The notes under the pieces are model-generated. The model was not told the origin of the DNA, did no database searches, and saw only the letters and a program-made list of their open reading frames with translations. The position numbers and the translations under genes are program-made. 64,000 nt of DNA. It comes from CAVCAD01 sp036653735 (GTDB taxonomy: Bacteria; Bacillota_I; Bacilli_A; RF39; UBA660). Below, one piece after another: positions 1 to 8,557 of the stretch (positions are counted from its first letter, which is position 1; every line of letters starts with the position of its first letter). The stretch is from assembly GCA_036653735.1 (NCBI GenBank), contig JAVVTI010000001.1, forward strand, positions 28,865 to 92,864, read 5' to 3'.

Positions 1-471
1 GAACAGCGCTATGTTGAGCCATTTGATTTTGTAGAGTTTAGTCCAAGTGCAAATTTTATAAACTCTGTAAATAATGGACTTGTTGATTCATGGTCTAAAT
101 ATAGATTTGAAAATGATGAATTAACTACTTATGATAAAATTTTATTAGATATAGAAACAGACCTCACTGTAGATGAAGTATTATTTGATTTATTAAATAA
201 GAAAAAAAAAAGACAAATAAAAGAAGCTACTAGGAATAAACTTTATCAACAAGGGCAAAATTTAGGAAAAACAGAATTGACAAAAGGTAAACCGATTAGA
301 TGTGTTACGAATGGAGTTGAATATAAATCTGTTTATAGTGCATCTCAAGCTTTAAATATTAGAGCGATTAAAATGTATCAAAATTTTAATAAAGGTATTT
401 TTTTAATAGATGGGTATGAGTTTGAATTTATCAATGAAATAGAGGAGAAAAATAGTAATGACGAATTGTGA
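1..471 (+). CDS. NUMOD-like DNA-binding protein, 5'-truncated by window edge
   Basis: The frame is open from base 1 to the TGA at 469-471, so at least 156 codons are present and the start lies outside the window. The C-terminal part has the pattern of NUMOD-type DNA-binding modules (ikCvtnG.eYkSvysAsqaL), which are helix-turn-helix segments found in homing endonucleases and phage regulators. A lysine-rich stretch (KKKKKRQ) precedes it. No nuclease motif is visible in the part present. The first in-frame start-like codon (TTG, 277) has no good ribosome site and would cut the protein arbitrarily. The module identity is inference; the open frame is seen directly. Confidence 0.6.
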   Translation, partial: EQRYVEPFDFVEFSPSANFINSVNNGLVDSWSKYRFENDELTTYDKILLDIETDLTVDEVLFDLLNKKKKRQIKEATRNKLYQQGQNLGKTELTKGKPIRCVTNGVEYKSVYSASQALNIRAIKMYQNFNKGIFLIDGYEFEFINEIEEKNSNDEL

Positions 472-640
472 TAAAGAATTTTTAACAATTGACAAAACAG
501 GTGTTCTCGATGAAAATGAAAACGGAGAATTAATATTGTATATTGAATTGAAAGATGTTAGAAAAGAATACAATGTTGTGGAACTATTAAAAAGAATGTT
601 AGGTTCAACGGTTCAGATTAAATCTGTAAATGAGGGATAA
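458..640 (+). CDS. Small hypothetical phage protein (60 aa)
   Basis: The ATG at 458 follows an AGAGGAG ribosome site at about 439-445 and overlaps the end of the preceding gene by 14 bases, which suggests translational coupling. The product is small and acidic, with a predicted beta-rich first half and a helical VVELLKRMLG segment. I do not recognise the family and see no catalytic or metal-binding motif. Confidence 0.6.
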   Translation: MTNCDKEFLTIDKTGVLDENENGELILYIELKDVRKEYNVVELLKRMLGSTVQIKSVNEG

Positions 641-643
641 TCC

Positions 644-778
644 ATGACAGATTATAAAAAATTTGAAAATGAAAGTGATGAAGAACTAATTTACCGAATT
701 TGTTCAGAAAAGGATATTATCGGTTCATGGCAAGATGTGGGTGATATTTTAAAGAGGTTCAAAGCAGAAATCCTCTAG
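644..778 (+). pseudogene. Phage helix-turn-helix protein truncated by the IS element
   Basis: The 44-codon frame starts at the ATG at 644, directly after the previous stop, and ends at a TAG that lies inside the left end of the mobile element. The residues EELIYRI...IIGSWQDVGDIL match the start of a widespread Firmicutes phage domain in which a helix-turn-helix region normally continues for many more residues. Homology is lost just after DIL, where the IS sequence appears to begin. The remainder of the gene is not obvious after the right end of the element. I read this as a gene interrupted by insertion; recognition of the domain is from memory of the family. Confidence 0.55.
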
Positions 779-915
779 GTCTTTAGCCTATATAAGAAAG
801 AGTTACCAAAACATTATTGGACAGAGAATACTTTCTTTACAGATGGATATTTTGTATTAACAATTGGAGAAGTAAGTAGTAAAATGTTGAAAAGTATATA
901 GAAAATCAAGGATAA
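779..915 (+). pseudogene. tnpA: Remnant of the IS200-type transposase TnpA (C-terminus)
   Basis: The frame beginning at 779 reads through residues resembling the TnpA C-terminus (KKELPKHYW, then FFTDGYFV.TIGEVS). The conserved ending KYIENQG plus stop (892-915) is in a different frame, so a single-base indel near 885-892 breaks it. The N-terminal HUH motif and catalytic tyrosine are absent. It is therefore a non-functional stub, about 45 codons of a protein usually 130-150 residues long. Confidence 0.65.
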
Positions 916-952
916 AAGAGAAAATTAATAGCTAGGAAGGAAGTGATTGCAG

Positions 953-2038
953 ATGCTAATAGCATATAAATACAGATTATATCCAAATAAGTCTCAACAA
1001 GAATATTTCTCAAAGTGTTTCGGTTGTGTGCGTTTCATCTATAATCATATGCTTTCAGATAAGATTGACTATTATAAAGAAACAAAACAAAAACTCAATA
1101 ACACACCTGCTCAATATAAAAAGGATTTTGAGTGGTTAAAAGAAGTAGATTCTCTCGCTCTTGCAAATACACAGATGAATTTACAAACTGCTTATAATAA
1201 TTTCTTCAAACGTCCAGATGTGGGATTTCCGAAATTTAAAAGTAAGAAGAATAATCATTTGTCTTACACTACGAATAATCAAGGTGGGAATATCTATGTT
1301 TCAGACAGGTACATAAAACTTCCTAAAATTGGATTAGTTAAAGTTAAGAAACACAGAGATTTCAATGGTATTATCAAGTCTGTAACTGTTTCTAAGAATC
1401 CATCTGGTAAATATTTTGTATCAGTTCTAGTAGACCAAGAAGAAAAAGTGAAACTGCCTACTACTGATTCTAAAATTGGAATTGATTTAGGAATTAAAGA
1501 GTTCTGCATAACCTCCAATGGAGAAATGATTAAGAACCAAAAGTATCTTCGTAAATCTGAAAAGAGATTAAGTAAGTCGCAAAAGGATTTGTCTCGTGCA
1601 GTAAAAGGAAGTAATAACAGAAATAAAGCAAGAATTAAAATTGCTAAAAAGCACGAAAAGATTGTGAATCAACGCAAAGATTTCTTAAACAAATTGTCTA
1701 TAAGTATGATTCGTGAGAACCAAACAATTGCCTTAGAGACATTAAAAGTTAAGAATATGATGAGTAATCATAAACTAGCAAAATCTATAGCAGATGTATC
1801 TTGGAGTGAGTTTGTTCGGCAATTAGAGTACAAATCTAAATGGTATGGGCGAGAAATCGTAAAAATTGATACATGGTATCCAAGTTCACAAATTTGTTCT
1901 AACTGTGGGCATAAAGATGGGAAAAAAGCATTGTCGATTAGAGAATGGACTTGCTCTAAATGTGGCACACATCACGAAAGAGATATAAACGCTGCAATAA
2001 ATATATTAAACGAAGGACTAAGGCAACTTATAGACTAA
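953..2038 (+). CDS. tnpB: TnpB-type RNA-guided nuclease (IS605 OrfB)
   Basis: TnpB proteins are compact RNA-guided DNA nucleases encoded by IS200/IS605 elements, and are the relatives from which Cas12 arose. This 361-residue protein has the full set of RuvC acidic residues: D178 (GIDLGIKEF), E262 ([11 protein letters not shown]) and D344 ([11 protein letters not shown]). It also has the C-terminal zinc finger with C315/C318 and C334/C337. The N-terminus (AYKYRLYPN) matches the family. I use the ATG at 953 because AAGGAAG lies 9 bases upstream; a TTG six bases earlier is possible. Length and residues suggest an active enzyme, although its partner transposase is dead. Confidence 0.93.
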   Translation: MLIAYKYRLYPNKSQQEYFSKCFGCVRFIYNHMLSDKIDYYKETKQKLNNTPAQYKKDFEWLKEVDSLALANTQMNLQTAYNNFFKRPDVGFPKFKSKKNNHLSYTTNNQGGNIYVSDRYIKLPKIGLVKVKKHRDFNGIIKSVTVSKNPSGKYFVSVLVDQEEKVKLPTTDSKIGIDLGIKEFCITSNGEMIKNQKYLRKSEKRLSKSQKDLSRAVKGSNNRNKARIKIAKKHEKIVNQRKDFLNKLSISMIRENQTIALETLKVKNMMSNHKLAKSIADVSWSEFVRQLEYKSKWYGREIVKIDTWYPSSQICSNCGHKDGKKALSIREWTCSKCGTHHERDINAAINILNEGLRQLID

Positions 2039-2144
2039 GGAGTAAGTAAGAAGTGTTGGAGCAACACGGATAGCCTGTGTAAACTTGTGCAGTTATGCAT
2101 ATTGAGCAGGAAACAAGCAAGTCTTTAGCTTGGTTGCGGTTCAC
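2039..2144 (+). ncRNA. Probable TnpB guide RNA scaffold (reRNA/omegaRNA) and IS right end
   Basis: TnpB guide RNAs come from the 3' end of tnpB plus the right end of the element, with the guide copied from flanking DNA. Here the 106 bases after the tnpB stop are non-coding and contain a TGTTG/CAACA hairpin and a longer terminal hairpin (about 2112-2135) ending in GGTTCAC. The predicted guide is the phage sequence starting at 2145 (ATTAAATATTTCAGCC). The RNA probably starts inside tnpB. The boundary is inferred from family rules. Confidence 0.55.
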
Positions 2145-2408
2145 ATTAAATATTTCAGCCCTAATTGGTTAAAGGTTAAACCCAATGGTTATTGAATAGC
2201 ACTTATCCACAATTAAAATAAATAGTGCTATAAACCACACGTTTTTACAGTATTGTGTGTTAAAAAATTAAAATTTACTGTTTGATTAAGTCTTTTACTG
2301 ATGACAAAGGAAGAGTGAGATATCAATCCTAGTAAAATGATGGGATAGGATATCAAGATTTGTGGAGTTGGCTAAAGGATAAGTACCAATTGTCAAAAAT
2401 CCTTATAA
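2145..2408. other. Non-coding stretch with two hairpins before the tRNA
   Basis: No convincing gene is present. One inverted repeat (ATAGCACT ... AGTGCTAT, about 2199-2237) and a second (GATATC..CCTA ... TAGGATATC, about 2320-2355) could fold in RNA. A TATAAT at 2404 has no -35 box. This may be the leftover of the gene split by the IS, or a degraded tRNA or RNA region. Confidence 0.3.
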
Positions 2409-2479
2409 TGGGAATTAGTATAATGGTAGTACACCACCTTTTGACGGTGATAGTAGCGGTTCAAATCCACTATTCCTAG
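2409..2479 (+). tRNA. tRNA-Gln (anticodon TTG)
   Basis: A cloverleaf can be drawn: acceptor 2409-2415 with 2472-2478 (one G-T pair), T8 and A9, a 3-bp D stem with a GG-containing loop, anticodon loop TTTTGAC with TTG at 34-36 and A37, a TTCAAAT T-loop, and discriminator G as usual for Gln. CCA is not encoded. Two stem mismatches (27-43 and 51-63, both C-A) make it slightly imperfect. It would read CAA, the common Gln codon of this AT-rich phage. Confidence 0.75.
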
Positions 2480-2504
2480 CTAAATAAAAGAAAGGACAAA
2501 TAAT

Positions 2505-2804
2505 ATGAATCAGGTATATCAAAATGGAAATTTTAAAATATATCATTCAAAAAACGGATATATTGTACATAATAGCGAAATGAAAAATTTTGCTCACTCT
2601 CATATTAAAAATTTTTCAGCTTGTAAAATGCTTATTAGTCTATCTTTGATGAAAAAAGTTCCTAATAACTTAAATGAATATTTTTTAATTAGTTTATTAA
2701 AAATAAATGATAATAAAGAATATTCACAAAAAATAAAAGAATTGTTATTGTCAAGAAGTAATAAAAAAAAGAAAAATATTATAGTTCTAAGAAAGGAAGA
2801 ATAA
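2505..2804 (+). CDS. Hypothetical phage protein (99 aa)
   Basis: The ATG at 2505 has an AAAGGAC ribosome site. The N-terminal half (GNFKIYHSKNGYIVHN...FAHSHIKNFSACKMLI) looks like a compact alpha/beta fold seen in other small Firmicutes phage and host proteins of unknown function. The C-terminus is lysine-rich. No catalytic motif is visible. It lies just after the tRNA and is followed after 4 bases by another small gene. Confidence 0.6.
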   Translation: MNQVYQNGNFKIYHSKNGYIVHNSEMKNFAHSHIKNFSACKMLISLSLMKKVPNNLNEYFLISLLKINDNKEYSQKIKELLLSRSNKKKKNIIVLRKEE

Positions 2805-2808
2805 ATTA

Positions 2809-2994
2809 GTGACCTCAAGTGAAATAAAAAGTTTCATACAAGTTAGAAAAGGTGAATTATGTAGTGACGAAATTTTAAGTATAATAGATATAAAAAAGAA
2901 TCCTCAAATAAATCATATTATTTATGAAAATAATAAATATACAATGTGGGATTATGAAGGAAATGAATTTAATTTTATGTTTCGTAATTGGTAA
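2809..2994 (+). CDS. Hypothetical small phage protein (61 aa)
   Basis: It starts at a GTG (2809) with AAGGAAG about 10 bases upstream, right after the preceding stop. The sequence ends NKYTMWDYEGNEFNFMFRNW, rich in aromatics. I do not recognise a family. It is the last gene before a strong terminator. Confidence 0.5.
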   Translation: MTSSEIKSFIQVRKGELCSDEILSIIDIKKNPQINHIIYENNKYTMWDYEGNEFNFMFRNW

Positions 2995-3046
2995 AATTTA
3001 AAGTAAAAAAGTTTGTCAGATAATTAGTTTAACTTTTATATTATTT

Positions 3047-3084
3047 AATAAGGATATAGCCTATAATATATCCTTATTTTTTTT
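3047..3084 (+). terminator. Rho-independent terminator ending the left operon
   Basis: A 12-bp perfect stem (3047-3058 with 3067-3078) with an 8-base loop is followed by a run of T. It separates the left accessory genes from the packaging operon. Its GGATATA core resembles that of the terminator at 35739-35779. Confidence 0.85.
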
Positions 3085-3383
3085 AATATAAAAGTTAAAA
3101 AATATCCTTTATACTTTAGAAAAAGTGATTGTATTTTAAAAAAAATAAACGTTTTTAAAGAATTTATTGTTTTTACTTGTAAATATAGAAAGAAAATTTA
3201 TTTTCATAAAACATGATACATTACAAAAATGCAAACCAAAGTATAAAAATTTATCATATAGTAAGACATTTATAATAAAAAAAAGAGTTGTATGAATTAT
3301 AAGAGAATTTATTATATGAATTATGGTATTAGGATTATTAAAATCTTGGAATTTAGCATGTTATGTAGAAACAAGGATAAGGA
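3085..3383 (+). promoter_or_regulatory. AT-rich leader upstream of the packaging and structural operon
   Basis: There is no gene in these 299 bases, which are about 80% AT. The late operon must start here or depend on read-through. Candidates are weak: TTGTAT (3288) with TTATAT (3312) at 18-bp spacing, and TTACAA with TATAAA near 3220-3246. No strong TTGACA/TATAAT pair exists, in contrast with the early region, which would fit a late promoter needing a phage activator. That is inference. Confidence 0.3.
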
Positions 3384-4328
3384 GTGATATTTATCGAAGA
3401 ACAAAAAATAACTAAAGAAGGAGTTAGGATAAAAAAAGAGAGAGTTTCTCATTGTATTGATTGTATGAGAGATTATCCCATAAGTAATTTTTATCCATCA
3501 AAAGGTTTTTTTTTAGGAAATGCAAAAGTAATACCTTATTGTAAAAGTTGTTGTGAACAAATATTGAGAGAAAATTTAAAACGTTGTGGTACTTTAGAAT
3601 CTGCATTATGGATAACTTGTTCTAAATTAGATGTGCCCTTTATAAAACGCGTCTTTGAATCAACTGTTAAATATAAAAATAATTATCAAGAAACAAGTGG
3701 AAAAGATGATTCAGACTATAATATTTTTGGTTATTACTATATGTTTTTATGGGGAACTAAAAGTATGCAAAAGAAAGGGGAAGAATGGAATGATTTTAAA
3801 GCTACTGATGTTGCCATGGGAGAAATACAAGTTTTAAAAAAAAGTGAAGATGCTTTAAAATTAGAAATGGAAAAGTTTTCTCTTGATTGGGGTCATCGAG
3901 CAGATATTGAAGATTATCAATATTTAGAATATGAATTTGATAGATTGACAAAAGATAAACCATTAAAACCACAAGAAGAAACATTATATAGAAAACTTTG
4001 TATTATTGAATTAGTAATGCGTAAAAAAGAGGAAACAAATGAATCTACCAATGTAGAGCAATCTCAAATGTTAAATTTAATGAAAACTTTAAAAATAGAT
4101 AATTTTTCAGAAGATAAGGACTTGTCTTTAGTAGAGAGAATGTTAGAAAATCAAATAGCAATTATTGAAAAAGAAAAACCATGTTTTCATTATAAAGATT
4201 TAAAAAAAAATGCTGATTTTGTAGGAAGAGGGAGATATTGGGAAGACCACGTTATTAGACCTCTAAGAAATTTATTATGTAATACTAAAGAATATAAAAT
4301 AAAAAGAGATAACCAAGAGGAAATATGA
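3384..4328 (+). CDS. terS: Putative terminase small subunit (zinc-ribbon type)
   Basis: The gene lies 1 base before the large terminase gene, the usual place for the small subunit that recognises phage DNA for packaging. The 314-residue protein begins with a zinc-ribbon-like set C24/C27 and C53/C56 and continues as a helical, charged protein with a C-terminal RYWEDHVIRPLRNLL segment. The GTG at 3384 is used, but the best ribosome site (AAGGAG, 3379-3384) overlaps it, so the true start may be a rare codon a few residues later. The function comes from position and general shape; I cannot see a classical terS helix-turn-helix. Confidence 0.55.
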   Translation: MIFIEEQKITKEGVRIKKERVSHCIDCMRDYPISNFYPSKGFFLGNAKVIPYCKSCCEQILRENLKRCGTLESALWITCSKLDVPFIKRVFESTVKYKNNYQETSGKDDSDYNIFGYYYMFLWGTKSMQKKGEEWNDFKATDVAMGEIQVLKKSEDALKLEMEKFSLDWGHRADIEDYQYLEYEFDRLTKDKPLKPQEETLYRKLCIIELVMRKKEETNESTNVEQSQMLNLMKTLKIDNFSEDKDLSLVERMLENQIAIIEKEKPCFHYKDLKKNADFVGRGRYWEDHVIRPLRNLLCNTKEYKIKRDNQEEI

Positions 4329-4329
4329 T

Positions 4330-6189
4330 ATGGTTACTTTAAAAGAATTAATTGAAGCTAGACGAAAAAAAGAAAATAAACGTAAAAAACCCTTAACGAA
4401 AGAACAACATGAAGAACAAATCATTGATTGGTGTGATTTTTATAGGAAAAACTGGGATATTTATGCAGAACAAGATTTAGGAATAACAGCTCTTCACCCA
4501 TTTCAAAGTATTGTATTATATTTAGCTGGAATATCACAAGTGTTTTATTTTATGTGTAGCAGAGGAATGTCAAAATCGTTCCTATCTGCTTTAATTTCTT
4601 TTATTATATGTTTATTATATCCAAATTCAGAAATAGTAATAACAGCAACAACCATGAAAACAGCAAAAAAAATGGTTAAAAATAAAATGCAAAAAGAATT
4701 ATGTGGAGATTATTCACCTAAATTAAAATATCTATATGAACATGATTTAATACATTTTACGATAGGTGATGAAGATATAAGAGTTGATTTTAAAATGAAT
4801 AATTCATGGATATTAGTTTTACCGGAAACAGATAGTTCAAGAGGTGAACGTGTAACTGGTCTTATATTTGAAGAATATCGACAATCAAAACCAAGTATTG
4901 TAAATTCAGTGTTTATCCCAATGAGAAGAGCGAGAAGAGCCGCATATCTATTTAAAGAAGAATTTAAAGAAGATAAAAGACTAATTGAAAATGCGCGGAT
5001 TATTTATCTTACATCAACAGGTTATAAATTTGAACATTTTTGGGAAACTTGGAAAACAGTAATAGATAAAATGTTTGACAAAAATAGTAAAACAAAATAT
5101 ATTGGATTTGCGGGTGACATTGTTACATCAGTGTATCATAATCTAGTCACAGAAGAGGACTTTGAATTAGTAAAGAATGACCAATCCATTTCTGAAATGG
5201 AAATAGAAATGGAATATTATAATGTTCCACAAGGCGAAATAGAAGGTTCTTATTATTCTATGAAACAGTTTAAAGACAATAGTGTTATAGAAAATGGATT
5301 TATTCCCCCTACGTATGAAGAATTTGTAGAAAAATATGACAGAGGAAATATTCCGTATTTTAGGGAAAAAAAAGATGATGAAATAAGAATTATTTATGTT
5401 GATTTTGCATTTTCAGATACTGTAATAAAGAATCAAGATAATGATAATACTGTAATTGGTTGTATGAGTGGATATCCAAACGAAGAAAGAGTAAGAATAT
5501 TAAGAAATGTGGACTATATGGAAACATACAGTGGAGGAGATAAAGAGAAGTCTTTAAAGAGGATTAGAGAATTATTCTATCTTTATTGTGCTGATTATTT
5601 TATTTATGATAACTTAAACGGAGGGCAGGATAGATTTGTTGATTTATCTAAGCCATATTATCATGAAGAACTAGGTATTGAAATGAATGGATTTGGTATA
5701 AGTACTGAAACTAATATTACAGATGGTTTCTGTGAAGAAAATAAAGTTGCTAATTTATCAAATGGAGTGATAGATTCTAATTCAATACCAGTGTCAATTC
5801 CAGTTGTAGGGAGTTCAGAGCGAAATAATAATTATCATATTGTCATGAAAAATTCATTGAAAAATAATACAATTCGATTTCTTATGGACGAAATAGAATT
5901 AAAGAAAAAATTATTAAATGATAAAGAATTTATGTTTATGGATAGTTATTCAAAATCTAGGAGATTAATTGGACATGTTCAAATAGACTTAATGATTAAT
6001 GAAGCCATAAAATTAGAAAAAAAAATAGTTAAGGGTTATATTAAATTAGAAGAACCTAGGACTGGAACAAAAGATAGAATAGTTGCCACTGAATATGGTA
6101 ATTATTTTTTCTATTTAAAAGAGTTAGAAATGGTAAAAAAAGAACAAGAAAATACAACGGATTTAGAAGATATACAATTAGTATATTAA
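4330..6189 (+). CDS. terL: Terminase large subunit (packaging ATPase-nuclease)
   Basis: This motor protein drives DNA into the prohead and cuts the concatemer. The 619-residue protein has a Walker A variant (CSRGMSKS, about 76-83), a Walker B with the catalytic glutamate (GLIFEE, about 177-182), a coupling region (YLTSTGYKFEHFW) and an RNase H-like nuclease with aspartates in YVDFAFSD (D358) and FIYDNL (D427), plus a later DLMINE segment. It is followed by portal and capsid genes. The start ATG at 4330 follows an AAGAGGAAATAT site. Confidence 0.93.
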   Translation: MVTLKELIEARRKKENKRKKPLTKEQHEEQIIDWCDFYRKNWDIYAEQDLGITALHPFQSIVLYLAGISQVFYFMCSRGMSKSFLSALISFIICLLYPNSEIVITATTMKTAKKMVKNKMQKELCGDYSPKLKYLYEHDLIHFTIGDEDIRVDFKMNNSWILVLPETDSSRGERVTGLIFEEYRQSKPSIVNSVFIPMRRARRAAYLFKEEFKEDKRLIENARIIYLTSTGYKFEHFWETWKTVIDKMFDKNSKTKYIGFAGDIVTSVYHNLVTEEDFELVKNDQSISEMEIEMEYYNVPQGEIEGSYYSMKQFKDNSVIENGFIPPTYEEFVEKYDRGNIPYFREKKDDEIRIIYVDFAFSDTVIKNQDNDNTVIGCMSGYPNEERVRILRNVDYMETYSGGDKEKSLKRIRELFYLYCADYFIYDNLNGGQDRFVDLSKPYYHEELGIEMNGFGISTETNITDGFCEENKVANLSNGVIDSNSIPVSIPVVGSSERNNNYHIVMKNSLKNNTIRFLMDEIELKKKLLNDKEFMFMDSYSKSRRLIGHVQIDLMINEAIKLEKKIVKGYIKLEEPRTGTKDRIVATEYGNYFFYLKELEMVKKEQENTTDLEDIQLVY

Positions 6190-6212
6190 AAAATGAGAAA
6201 GGAGGAAAAATT

Positions 6213-7838
6213 TTGGAAGAAAAAGAAATAAATAAAATGTCAGAGCAAGAAGTTATTGATGTGGTATCAATGGCAAATAATATATATTCAAATTATACAA
6301 ATGGTAATTTTTTTGGCTTATTTACTCCAGATTTATTAAACCAAAATTTGAACTCTTTAAATAATAATCCATCTATTCCAACTAAAATAACTTTGAATAA
6401 TGCCCTAAAGAATTATAAGTATCAAGCAAATGAACTAAAAGCATTTTCTGAATATGCGGAAGTTTATGATTCTTTGTTCGGTAAAATATTAAATTATTAT
6501 GCAAATTTACTTTCTTTTGATTTACATATCACTTGCAAAAATGCTTATCTAGGTGAATTAGATTATCAAAGTGAAGAATTTAAAAAAGATAAAAAAATAG
6601 TATATAAATTTTTAGATAATTTTAATGATAAAGATGAATTTTTAAAAGTAGTAAAGGAATTAATTAGGAGTGAAATTTATTATACATGGTTTAGAGATTC
6701 ACAAGGAACATTTGAAAATACTGGTAATATTGAAATTGAATCCATTAAAAAACTATCTTCATACACTCTCCAAATTATGCCACAAGATAGATGTAAAGTA
6801 ACAGGAATGTGGGAAAATGGGTTATTATATGATTTTGATATGACATATTTTTTAATGGCTGGTGTTGATATAAATTCTTATGACCCATGTTTTAAAAAAT
6901 ATTTTGCAAATACTTTTGGCGATAATGTAACACCAAAATACAATCCGACTTCTAGCTTGAACAATAGAAATGGTACGTATGCTATGTGGACACAAACAAG
7001 TCCTGATGATTCTGCATGGGCATTTAAGTTTGATATGTCAAATATGAATGCTGCCCCTTTTCTTTCTAGTATGATTAAACAAGTTTTATCAACTGATGAA
7101 GTTGCAAAATTACAAATTGATTCAAATATGTTATCTGCTAGAGGTATTTTAGCTGGTCAAATTCCAATGTTGGATAAACAAAAAAGCGGACAAACAAAAA
7201 ATGCTATGGCATGGGAAACAAAAACTTTGGAAAAATTCATGCGATTAGTAAAAATGGGATTAACAAATAATTTAAACGCTGTTGCAATGCCAACAGAAAC
7301 AAATGATTTTTATCAATTTGAAAACAAGAATCCTGATATGCTTGGCAAACAAATGAAGATTTTTAGTGGAAATGGTGTAAGCGCTAGTAGATTGATTTAT
7401 AGTGAAGATAAAATGAGTGAAGCAGAAATTCAAAATGCAATTGTAACAGATTATAATTTAATGAAACGATTATATCCTCAATTTGAAAAGTTTTTAGGAT
7501 TTTTTATTAATAAAAAAACTAGAAAATATAAATTTGATTTTCATTATGACGGTTGTACTTATCCATTCATGAGAGAAAAAGCAAATAAAGCCTTGTTTGA
7601 TTTAGCTGATAGAGGTATGGTATTAGATTCTAGTATATATTCAAAATGTGTTGATATGAAACCACAAGAATTTGATAGAGCATTAGAAGAAGGTAAATAT
7701 AGTAAATGGACTGAAAACTTATTATCTCAACTTTTAAGTATTCACACACAAAGTGGAAAAGAAGAAACTGTTGGTGCACCTAAGAAAGAGAGCAGTGATT
7801 TAAAAGAGAGTGGTAGTGTTGCTAGGGAATATGATTAA
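6213..7838 (+). CDS. Portal protein
   Basis: The portal forms the dodecameric ring at the DNA-entry vertex and the joining point for the tail. The 541-residue length, its place directly after terL, and the N-terminal region around FGKILNYYANLLSFDLHIT fit SPP1/HK97-type portals. A long central helix-rich zone and a GVSASRLIYSEDKMSEAEIQNA segment are typical of the wing and clip regions. It starts at a TTG with a strong GGAGG site 8 bases upstream. The serine-rich C-terminal tail is probably disordered. Confidence 0.85.
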   Translation: MEEKEINKMSEQEVIDVVSMANNIYSNYTNGNFFGLFTPDLLNQNLNSLNNNPSIPTKITLNNALKNYKYQANELKAFSEYAEVYDSLFGKILNYYANLLSFDLHITCKNAYLGELDYQSEEFKKDKKIVYKFLDNFNDKDEFLKVVKELIRSEIYYTWFRDSQGTFENTGNIEIESIKKLSSYTLQIMPQDRCKVTGMWENGLLYDFDMTYFLMAGVDINSYDPCFKKYFANTFGDNVTPKYNPTSSLNNRNGTYAMWTQTSPDDSAWAFKFDMSNMNAAPFLSSMIKQVLSTDEVAKLQIDSNMLSARGILAGQIPMLDKQKSGQTKNAMAWETKTLEKFMRLVKMGLTNNLNAVAMPTETNDFYQFENKNPDMLGKQMKIFSGNGVSASRLIYSEDKMSEAEIQNAIVTDYNLMKRLYPQFEKFLGFFINKKTRKYKFDFHYDGCTYPFMREKANKALFDLADRGMVLDSSIYSKCVDMKPQEFDRALEEGKYSKWTENLLSQLLSIHTQSGKEETVGAPKKESSDLKESGSVAREYD

Positions 7839-7864
7839 ATTATAGAGAGGGAGTGATTTATTAA

Positions 7865-8386
7865 ATGTTAATTAGTAACGAAACAAGCGAAGCATTAGAC
7901 ATTTTGTATAACCAATACTTCAACTTAAATTCATTATGTGATAATGCTGTTAGTTTTATGTTAAATAAATGGGCAATGGTGCAAGCAAATGATGTTATTC
8001 ATCATAAATTATGTCATTGGTATCCGTTGGGCGCTGATGAAATTTCTGAAATCAAAGATAATTATGATTTGAAGTCAATTCGTTCAGAACTACCAAAACA
8101 TTCAGAAGAATATACTGATTTAAGGGAATTATTCGATAGAATTTACATTGAACATGAAAGAACTTATGAAATGATTAAAATGGTAAACAAAATAGCAATA
8201 GATAATAATGACTTAAATGTACAGTATGCATTAGTTAAAGTGGTAAAGCATTTTAATATTATTATCGGGCAAATAATTACTCTTATGAATAAAGCATATC
8301 AAATGCCAACCGATTTTGATACATTTGATAGGCATATTTCAAGTTGGGGTATTATCGGTTTAGACAATTGCAAGGAGTGTGATTAA
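7865..8386 (+). CDS. Small alpha-helical protein, possibly ferritin-like
   Basis: This 173-residue, almost wholly helical protein lies between portal and protease genes, with an AGAGGGAG ribosome site. Four long helices can be drawn, and the second holds ANDVIHHKLCHWYP, with three histidines and acidic neighbours further on (IYIEHERTYE). That arrangement recalls ferritin/Dps-like four-helix bundles, where E and H residues bind iron, but I cannot confirm the ligand set. It could equally be a minor head or scaffold helper. It ends one base before the next ATG. Confidence 0.45.
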   Translation: MLISNETSEALDILYNQYFNLNSLCDNAVSFMLNKWAMVQANDVIHHKLCHWYPLGADEISEIKDNYDLKSIRSELPKHSEEYTDLRELFDRIYIEHERTYEMIKMVNKIAIDNNDLNVQYALVKVVKHFNIIIGQIITLMNKAYQMPTDFDTFDRHISSWGIIGLDNCKECD

Positions 8387-8557
8387 ATGGTAATTCGGGC
8401 AACTCCTAAAGATACCTCAAATTATGTAATAGCTGATTCTGAATTAGCTGATATACTACAACGAAATGGATTCCACCCAAAATACATGGATATGGAATAT
8501 TTGTACTTTGTGAGAACAATAGAAATTGAAAAATTCATGATGGGTGGTGAAAAATAA
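8387..8557 (+). CDS. Small conserved-looking phage protein (56 aa)
   Basis: The ATG at 8387 directly follows the previous stop and has AAGGAG 10 bases upstream. The stop at 8555-8557 abuts the TTG of the next gene, so the three genes are tightly coupled. The product reads as one compact domain (SELADILQRNGFHPKYMDMEYLYFV). Similar short proteins are often found next to phage protease genes. Function unknown. Confidence 0.65.
   Translation: MVIRATPKDTSNYVIADSELADILQRNGFHPKYMDMEYLYFVRTIEIEKFMMGGEK

Larger units (their letters stand above)
753..2144 (+). mobile_element. IS200/IS605-family element with intact tnpB and decayed tnpA
   Basis: The element holds a dead TnpA tail, a complete TnpB and a right end of IS200/IS605 type. 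Short hairpins with the same loop (TCTTTAG) occur at both ends: TAGG/CCTA near 776-790 and CAAG/CTTG at 2118-2132. The right end finishes in GGTTCAC, a usual ending for this group. There are no terminal inverted repeats or target duplication, as expected for single-strand transposition. The left limit is inferred from where the phage frame loses homology, after TTTTAA, a plausible target motif. Without a working TnpA the copy cannot move itself. Confidence 0.7.

Noticed and set aside
2401..2410. TATAAT directly at the tRNA start as a promoter
   Set aside because: It overlaps the tRNA 5' end and has no -35 box at a suitable distance.
3085..3383. Origin of replication in the AT-rich leader
   Set aside because: No repeated iterons or clear binding-site pattern are visible; high AT alone is not evidence in this genome.
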